A stretch of 9,025 bases of DNA, taken from contig CAZNYG010000075.1 in the NCBI GenBank assembly GCA_964577205.1, positions 1 to 9,025 on the forward strand, given 5' to 3'. Below are positions 4,794 to 9,025 of the stretch, piece by piece (within the stretch, counting starts at the first letter, position 1; every line of letters begins with the position of its first letter). The notes under the pieces were generated by a model. The model had not been told where the DNA came from. It ran no database searches and was given only the letters and a program-made list of their open reading frames with translations. The position numbers were made by a program, and so were the translations under genes. The DNA comes from CAZNYG01 sp964577205 (GTDB lineage: Bacteria > Elusimicrobiota > Endomicrobiia > Endomicrobiales > CAIRNS01).

Positions 4794-5623
4794 ACAGATC
4801 CCGCATTTCTCTGATAAGCATGTCCCTTCTGATAACCGGTGCCACAGCGTCTGGCTCTTTCGCCGCCGGTTACCCTGCCGACCCCTCGGTCATCCACGCT
4901 ATCCCGGAACCGTCGACCATGATTCTTATGATGCTGGGTGTGTTCGGCCTTGCTCTGTCCGGGGTCAAGGAACTATATATGAAAGTGCGCAGAGTGATCG
5001 ATATCTTCATTTCGATCATCGCTCTGAGCATTACCGCCCCCATCATGCTTATCACTGTTATTCTCATCAAACTTGATTCTCCCGGCCCTGTTTTCTATAA
5101 GCAGGTCCGTGTTGGCATCAACCGGCGGAAGAATAGCCGCCCCGTCCTTCCCGGCATGCCGTGCAAGCGCAAAGAAGACAATTTCGGCAAACTCTTCAAT
5201 ATATATAAACTACGCACCATGTATACTAACGCGGAGGCGAAGACCGGCCCCGTTTGGGCGAAACAGAACGATACCCGTATCACTCCGCTGGGCAGGTTCC
5301 TCCGGAAAACACGTCTCGATGAGATCCCGCAGTTCTTCAATGTGCTGCGCGGCGACATGAGCATAGTCGGGCCGCGGCCGGAACGCCCGATATTCGTCAA
5401 GCGGCTTAATGACGATATCCGGAATTACAACCGCCGGCTCAGGGTGCAGCCCGGCATCACCGGCCTCGCCCAGGTGCGTTACCGCTACACGGACAATGTG
5501 GAAGACACAAAGAAAAAGCTGAAATACGACCTGCTGTACGTGAAGAAAATGTGCCTGACGACCGATCTTTCGATCCTGATCAGTACGTTCAGGACCGTTT
5601 TCTTCGCGCGCGGCTCGAGGTAA
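4790..5623 (+). CDS. Sugar transferase with an N-terminal signal peptide and PEP-CTERM-like anchor
   Basis: The 277-residue product has two parts. Residues 1-27 look like a signal peptide ending in SFAAG, followed by a short linker and a PEP-CTERM-like anchor: PEPST at 39-43, a hydrophobic stretch at 44-58, then KELYMKVRR. From about residue 65 it is a complete bacterial sugar transferase (polyprenyl-phosphate hexose-1-phosphate transferase, PglC/WcaJ catalytic-domain type). Seen there are a re-entrant helix with central Pro (ITAPIML, 81-87), SPGPVFYKQVRVG, KLRTM (140-144), the DE dyad Asp177-Glu178 in RLDEIPQ, NVLRGDMSIVGPRPERP and PGITGLAQVRYRY. A basic insertion lies at about 111-131. Such enzymes transfer a sugar phosphate to undecaprenyl phosphate to start a polysaccharide. 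The anchor helix would run periplasm to cytoplasm, consistent with a cytosolic catalytic domain. A second start at Met64 (4979) has AAGGA 7 nt upstream and would make the enzyme without the anchor. The ATG at 4790 has only a weak ribosome binding site. Confidence 0.9.
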   Translation: MNRSRISLISMSLLITGATASGSFAAGYPADPSVIHAIPEPSTMILMMLGVFGLALSGVKELYMKVRRVIDIFISIIALSITAPIMLITVILIKLDSPGPVFYKQVRVGINRRKNSRPVLPGMPCKRKEDNFGKLFNIYKLRTMYTNAEAKTGPVWAKQNDTRITPLGRFLRKTRLDEIPQFFNVLRGDMSIVGPRPERPIFVKRLNDDIRNYNRRLRVQPGITGLAQVRYRYTDNVEDTKKKLKYDLLYVKKMCLTTDLSILISTFRTVFFARGSR

Positions 5624-5657
5624 AGTTGAACGTCATAATACTGCCGTAACCGGTGGT

Positions 5658-5677
5658 TGTCCCGCTGCGGCGGGACA
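5658..5677. repeat. GC-rich perfect hairpin
   Basis: TGTCCCGC and GCGGGACA form a perfect 8-bp stem around a TGCG tetraloop, 35 nt after the sugar transferase stop. No T tract follows, so it is more like a dispersed palindromic repeat or an mRNA 3'-end stabiliser than an intrinsic terminator. A second, weaker hairpin (GGGGGA at 5683 with TCCCCC at 5706, plus CAGA/TCTG) follows directly. Confidence 0.55.
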
Positions 5678-5722
5678 GGCCGGGGGGAACCAGATACCTC
5701 TCTGATCCCCCTCAAATTCCAA

Positions 5723-5751
5723 TTGTTATTCGAAAGCCAATTTACTATAAT
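5723..5751 (+). promoter_or_regulatory. Sigma-70-type promoter of the exosortase operon
   Basis: TTGTTA (5723-5728) and a perfect TATAAT (5746-5751) are separated by 17 nt. Transcription would begin near 5758, giving a leader of about 75 nt that contains a 10-bp hairpin. The promoter separates the downstream operon from the sugar transferase gene. Confidence 0.7.
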
Positions 5752-5763
5752 TAAGGCGGCTGT

Positions 5764-5801
5764 TTCCGGGAAAGCGAAAATGTTCTTTTCCCGGAACTTT
5801 T
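5764..5801 (+). terminator. Leader hairpin with short T tract: attenuator-like or upstream terminator
   Basis: TTCCGGGAAA (5764-5773) and TTTCCCGGAA (5787-5796) make a perfect 10-bp stem with a 13-nt loop, followed by CTTTT. It begins only about 6 nt after the predicted transcription start and ends about 33 nt before the first gene. It may terminate read-through from the sugar transferase gene, attenuate the operon's own transcript, or protect its 5' end. The T tract is short, so efficient termination is uncertain. Confidence 0.5.
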
Positions 5802-5833
5802 AATACTAACCGACTCTTTATTGCGAGGCTTCA

Positions 5834-6664
5834 ATGAAAATGCTATTTTCCGTCTGGAAAAAACTTATCGCCCTGACTCGCCTGTATCCGGTCATTGTCG
5901 TCCCGTTCATCATTGCCGCGGTTATTGACGCGGTGGTGCTCATTGTCCTCTTTTTGGCGCCCCGCCCACCTCTGTCGATGGTGATCGCTCCCGTTATCCG
6001 CGCTTTCTGGGGGGAACAGTATGTTCATTACCCGTTCAATTTTTTCATCCTGCCGGAATTATTCAATTATGCCCGTACCGCGCTGAGCTTTTTCACGGGT
6101 GTCATCCTGACGGCTGTCTGCATGGCCTTCATCGCTCAATCCTACGACGGTACAAAACCTCAATGGGGTTTCGGGATCCGGAAAGCGGTCCAGCGGTATA
6201 TCCGTCTTTTCATCGTATGGGGCATCATTCTGGCAGTGATCCTCGTGTCCCTGAAAATTGCCGGCTCGTTCGTCCCGACGGGACTGTCAGGGGCGCGAGC
6301 GTTCCTTATGCAGTTCATAGTCAGCATCTTTTTTCAGACGCTCTTCATTTTCGCGATACCGTCCATTATCATCGAGAACAGGAAGGTATTCCCTTCCATA
6401 GGCCGTTCGCTGAACCTGTGCCGGAGGCATCCACTCGCGTCCCTGCTGATCGTCGGCGTTCCAGGCCTGCTCTTCATCCCGCTTACCTACGTCGACAGCA
6501 GGCTGAGCGTCCTGATCGAAAGAACGGCCCCGGACATCGTGCTGTACACGCTGTTCGGACGGATCATCGTCATCGGTATCATCGATTTTGTCGTTTCTTC
6601 TTCGGCGGCCGTCATGCTGCTTATCTGCAAGGAAAAAGAAAATTCCGGAGGTGCGCGTTCATGA
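5834..6664 (+). CDS. Six-helix integral membrane protein of the exosortase operon, function unknown
   Basis: This 276-residue protein has about six hydrophobic segments (near residues 14-42, 81-103, 124-146, 157-180, 200-220 and 239-265) and a short soluble loop at 45-75. The stretch FAIPSIIIENRKVFPSIGRSLNLCRR (172-197), a Pro-containing helix followed by an amphipathic segment with a conserved-looking Ser-Leu, resembles uncharacterised multi-pass families in which an II-E-x motif precedes an amphipathic helix. I cannot assign a function. GAGG (5825-5828) lies 5 nt before the ATG; a second ATG two codons later is also usable. It is the first gene after the promoter and its TGA overlaps the ATG of the lipoprotein gene (ATGA), so the two are probably translationally coupled. 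The context suggests a role in envelope, polysaccharide or protein-sorting functions. Confidence 0.85.
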   Translation: MKMLFSVWKKLIALTRLYPVIVVPFIIAAVIDAVVLIVLFLAPRPPLSMVIAPVIRAFWGEQYVHYPFNFFILPELFNYARTALSFFTGVILTAVCMAFIAQSYDGTKPQWGFGIRKAVQRYIRLFIVWGIILAVILVSLKIAGSFVPTGLSGARAFLMQFIVSIFFQTLFIFAIPSIIIENRKVFPSIGRSLNLCRRHPLASLLIVGVPGLLFIPLTYVDSRLSVLIERTAPDIVLYTLFGRIIVIGIIDFVVSSSAAVMLLICKEKENSGGARS

Positions 6665-8082
6665 CAGTTTCATCCCGTTTCTTGACCGGGGCGTGCGTTG
6701 CCGCGTTCCTGTTCGCCGGGTGCGGCGGAGCTTACAACGCGGAAAAAGCCTACTGGGAAATGTCCAGAAAGCACGAGAAGGCCATCGCTGCTCCGTCTGC
6801 CGCCTCTCCCGCGGATTTTGAAGCGGCCGCGTCATCGGTGCGGAGTATCGTGGAAAAATACCCGTACTGGGGTAAAGCGGCAGAGCTGCAGTTCACTCTC
6901 GCGCGCATGTACGCGGAAAGAAACGACAGTGAAACCGCTGAAAAGGAATGGATAAAAGTTTACACGGATTTCCCGAAAAGCACGGAGATCGGCGCTCGCG
7001 CTCTTTTTGCCATCGGCAGGATCTACGAACAGCGCAAAGACATGCCGGGCGCTCTGCGCCGCTATCAGGAGATCCTGGAACGTTATCCCGTGACCTCGAC
7101 CGGGCTGCAGCTCCCGCTGTATATAGTCCAATTGCATATGCGTGAAGGCAACGCGGAAGAAAGCGCTAAAGCCGCGGAAAAAGCTTTCCGCTCCTACGGA
7201 AATCTCGTAGACACGAATCCTTTCGGCAAAGGTGTTTCAACGGTGCATGAACTGACCGTTTCCCTGCTCGGTTTCCAGGGGCGGTGGAATGACGCGGCTT
7301 CGCTGCTTGAAAAGTTCGCGGCGAAATATCCCGCCGCCGAAGCGGCCCCTATGGCTCTCTACCGGGCGGCCCTGATCTATCAGGATCAGCTTAAGGATGC
7401 CGGCAAAGCGGTGCCGCTTTTCCAGAAGATCATTGCCGGCTATCCTAAGAGCAAGCTGATCGAACCAGCCCAGATGGAAATAGGCGCTGTCGCTCTCGGC
7501 CAGGGGAATTTCGACCAGGCCCGGCTGGAGTTCGACAAGGTGCTCAAGGGAAAGCCCGAGAACACGTCGTTGAAGGCTTCGGCGCGTCTTGCTATGGCGG
7601 CCGGGTACGAAAAAGCTGGCAGATGGGACGAGGCGCTGGAAGAATACCGGCAGCTTCAGAAAGAGCAGCCTCAGTCGGACGAAGCTTTGCAGGTCCCTTT
7701 ATTGATCGCCCGGTATTATCAGGCGAAAGGATCGATCGCGAAGAGGGACGAAGAATTGGACCAGGCCATACAGTCGTATGGCGAGCTTATCAGCGGGACG
7801 GGGAAAAAAGCCGGGCCGCAGGCGTATGAGTTTCTCGCGGGAGCGTATATCATGCAGCAGAAGTGGCATGAGACGATCGTTACTCTTGAAAAACTCTGCG
7901 CCCGGTACCCGCAGAATGCCCGGTCCGCCGACGCGCTTCTTTCCATAGGCATGATATACAGCGAAAAGCTTAATGATACGGTCAACGGGCGCAGGGCCTT
8001 GCAGCAGTTCCTTGACAAGTATCCCCGCCATCCTCAGGCTGTCGTGGTGAAAGCAATGCTCAACCAGGAGGAAAAACGATAA
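6661..8082 (+). CDS. TPR-repeat outer-envelope lipoprotein
   Basis: The 473-residue product begins with a short signal peptide and lipobox (FLFAGC, Cys21), so it should be lipid-modified and attached to the inner or outer membrane. The rest is nearly all helical TPR-like repeats, with recurrent A-x-x-x-Y/F...YP elements such as IVEKYPYW (63), VYTDFPKS (100), ILERYPVT (138), FAAKYPAA (219), IIAGYPKS (257), LCARYPQN (412) and FLDKYPRH (450). This periodicity recalls YbgF/BamD-type envelope scaffolds and the TPR lipoproteins of PEP-CTERM/exosortase gene clusters. The open frame extends back to 6163, but the ATG at 6661 is chosen for its GGAGGTG site (6647-6653, 7 nt spacing), its signal peptide and the ATGA overlap with the upstream gene. 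The likely role is scaffolding of envelope or export complexes; this is inferred. The exosortase follows after 4 nt. Confidence 0.9.
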   Translation: MTVSSRFLTGACVAAFLFAGCGGAYNAEKAYWEMSRKHEKAIAAPSAASPADFEAAASSVRSIVEKYPYWGKAAELQFTLARMYAERNDSETAEKEWIKVYTDFPKSTEIGARALFAIGRIYEQRKDMPGALRRYQEILERYPVTSTGLQLPLYIVQLHMREGNAEESAKAAEKAFRSYGNLVDTNPFGKGVSTVHELTVSLLGFQGRWNDAASLLEKFAAKYPAAEAAPMALYRAALIYQDQLKDAGKAVPLFQKIIAGYPKSKLIEPAQMEIGAVALGQGNFDQARLEFDKVLKGKPENTSLKASARLAMAAGYEKAGRWDEALEEYRQLQKEQPQSDEALQVPLLIARYYQAKGSIAKRDEELDQAIQSYGELISGTGKKAGPQAYEFLAGAYIMQQKWHETIVTLEKLCARYPQNARSADALLSIGMIYSEKLNDTVNGRRALQQFLDKYPRHPQAVVVKAMLNQEEKR

Positions 8083-8086
8083 CCCC

Positions 8087-8947
8087 ATGATAACGTCAAC
8101 CCCGCGTTTTTTCATCCCCCGGGAAGGATATCTCCCTCTGGCAGTGACCGGCGCGGCCTTCATCGTCGCTTTCCTTCCGGCATTTTCCTGGATGTCCGAT
8201 CGTTTCTCAGAGGAAGGATCCAACTATTCCCATGGTTACCTCATTCCCTTTGTCATAGGCTGGTTCATCTACCAGAAAAGGGAAGATATCGCCCGCCTTC
8301 CCGTTGCCCCGTCGTGGTATGGTATCCCTCTTCTGGCAGCCGCGCTCGCGCTGCACATCATGGGCGGGGTCATGTTGCGCGTAGGGATACTGTCCGGTTT
8401 CGGGGTGCTGCTCGCGCTGTTCGGACTCGCCCTTTGCCTTTTCGGCGGAAAAATCACGAAGGTTGTCGCCGTTCCTCTCATCATGACACTGTTCATGATA
8501 CCTCTGCCGCAGGTGTTTCTGGTCCGCGTCATGTTCCGCATGAAAATGATGGCGGCTTTTGTCGCGGCAAAGATAGTCGCCGCGATGCATATCCCGCTTG
8601 AACGCGCGGGCAGCATGATATACCTTCCCAACGGCACGCTGACCGTCGGCAATGAATGCAGCGGCATCAATTCCCTCATCTCGCTGGTGACCCTCAGCAT
8701 CATTTTCGCTTACGCGGCGCGCGGCAGCTTTCTCAAAAAAAGCGTCTTTGTCGTTTCTTCCGTGCCCGTCGCGTTGGCCGCGAATATCTGCCGGATAATT
8801 TTTCTCACGGTCGCGGCATATATTTACGGAGTGGAAGCCGCAATAGACAGCCCGCTGCACTACGGAGCGGGTATCACTTTATGGGTTGTCGCGCTGGCGC
8901 TGCTGGCGCTTATCTGGAGGATGCTCTCATGGCAGCCGGAACGCTGA
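8087..8947 (+). CDS. Exosortase (EpsH family transpeptidase/protease)
   Basis: Exosortases are multi-pass membrane enzymes that recognise the PEP-CTERM tag, cleave it at the outer face of the inner membrane and are thought to transfer the protein to a glycan or lipid. This 286-residue protein has the family's marks: YSHGYLIPFVIGWFIY (47-62) after the first helix, the active-site Cys191 in GNECSGINSL (188-197), the Arg236 in ALAANICRII (229-238) and His258 in SPLHYGAGI (255-263). About eight hydrophobic helices are visible. Length is usual for a stand-alone exosortase without a fused EpsI domain. It starts 4 nt after the lipoprotein stop. The nearest strong ribosome binding site, AGGAGG at 8066-8071, is 15 nt from the ATG, longer than usual, so coupling is likely. 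A probable substrate-like PEP-CTERM anchor is encoded 2.5-3.3 kb upstream. Confidence 0.95.
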   Translation: MITSTPRFFIPREGYLPLAVTGAAFIVAFLPAFSWMSDRFSEEGSNYSHGYLIPFVIGWFIYQKREDIARLPVAPSWYGIPLLAAALALHIMGGVMLRVGILSGFGVLLALFGLALCLFGGKITKVVAVPLIMTLFMIPLPQVFLVRVMFRMKMMAAFVAAKIVAAMHIPLERAGSMIYLPNGTLTVGNECSGINSLISLVTLSIIFAYAARGSFLKKSVFVVSSVPVALAANICRIIFLTVAAYIYGVEAAIDSPLHYGAGITLWVVALALLALIWRMLSWQPER

Positions 8948-9025
8948 AACCCTGCTGGTACGTTACAGCCGTCCTGATGGTTGCCGCGGCCTGCGTGGTG
9001 GTCATTATGGCCCGCGTTCGGAGTG
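8929..9025 (+). CDS. 5' end of a probable EpsI-type exosortase-associated protein (partial)
   Basis: Only about 32 codons are present before the window ends. ATG at 8929 overlaps the exosortase gene by 19 nt and is preceded by GGAGG (8916-8920) at 8 nt, so it is a real start. The visible product begins MAAGTLKPCWYVTAVLMV and shows a single N-terminal hydrophobic segment (residues about 10-26) followed by Arg residues, i.e. a signal anchor. The EpsI (DUF3485-type) partner with this N-terminal helix is the usual gene immediately after a stand-alone exosortase, which is why I suggest it. The family identity is inferred from position, not from conserved residues. Confidence 0.6.
   Translation, partial: MAAGTLKPCWYVTAVLMVAAACVVVIMARVRS

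Noticed and set aside
6163..6660. 166-codon N-terminal extension of the TPR lipoprotein
   Set aside because: It overlaps the membrane protein gene in another frame; a strong ribosome binding site, signal peptide and lipobox place the start at 6661.
1..9025. CRISPR array, tRNA or rRNA genes, complete insertion sequence
   Set aside because: No regularly spaced repeats, cloverleaf-like genes, rRNA segments or transposase frames were seen on either strand.

Overview
The window comes from a Gram-negative-type bacterium of fairly high GC content, probably an uncultured lineage known from a metagenome scaffold. Evidence for this is the exosortase/PEP-CTERM machinery (restricted to bacteria with an outer membrane and exopolysaccharide), a lipoprotein, several dispersed palindromic repeats and a run of 10 Ns marking a scaffold gap. 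An Omnitrophota-like or deltaproteobacterial-like source would fit, but the sequence alone does not settle the phylum. All confident genes are on the + strand.

Left part (1-3068): one long gene encodes an 826-residue fusion of a CoA-disulfide-reductase-type flavoenzyme with rhodanese, TusA and DsrE-like domains, i.e. a sulfur-handling relay on one chain. It is followed by about 500 bp without a confident + strand gene. That stretch holds degenerate short repeats, a 60-bp pair of inverted REP-like palindromes (REPIN-like), and on the minus strand the start of a small gene. This small gene has a promoter, an operator-like dyad, a consensus ribosome binding site and a GTG start, and its reading frame runs into the REPIN.

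Middle (3069-4660): a textbook promoter drives rplM-rpsI (ribosomal proteins L13 and S9), closed by a strong terminator. A repeat-rich spacer follows (a CCCTCACCC-type inverted repeat, a solo REP and a 12-bp tandem duplication), then a small Mor-like helix-turn-helix regulator. The scaffold gap comes just after its stop codon.

Right part (4671-9025): an exosortase/exopolysaccharide region. A consensus promoter precedes a gene whose product begins with a signal peptide, then a complete PEP-CTERM-like anchor (PEPST, hydrophobic helix, basic residues), and then continues in frame into a full undecaprenyl-phosphate sugar transferase. PEP-CTERM is normally a C-terminal sorting tag, so finding it at the N terminus of a cytoplasm-facing glycan-initiating enzyme is the most striking observation here. 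A second promoter with a leader hairpin begins a tight operon: a six-helix membrane protein, a TPR lipoprotein (start/stop overlap), an exosortase with its Cys/Arg/His triad (4 nt later) and the start of a probable EpsI-type partner (overlapping the exosortase end).

Taken together, the right part would start a polysaccharide on a lipid carrier (sugar transferase) and process or anchor PEP-CTERM proteins (exosortase with accessories). The fused anchor raises the possibility that the initiating enzyme is itself an exosortase substrate.
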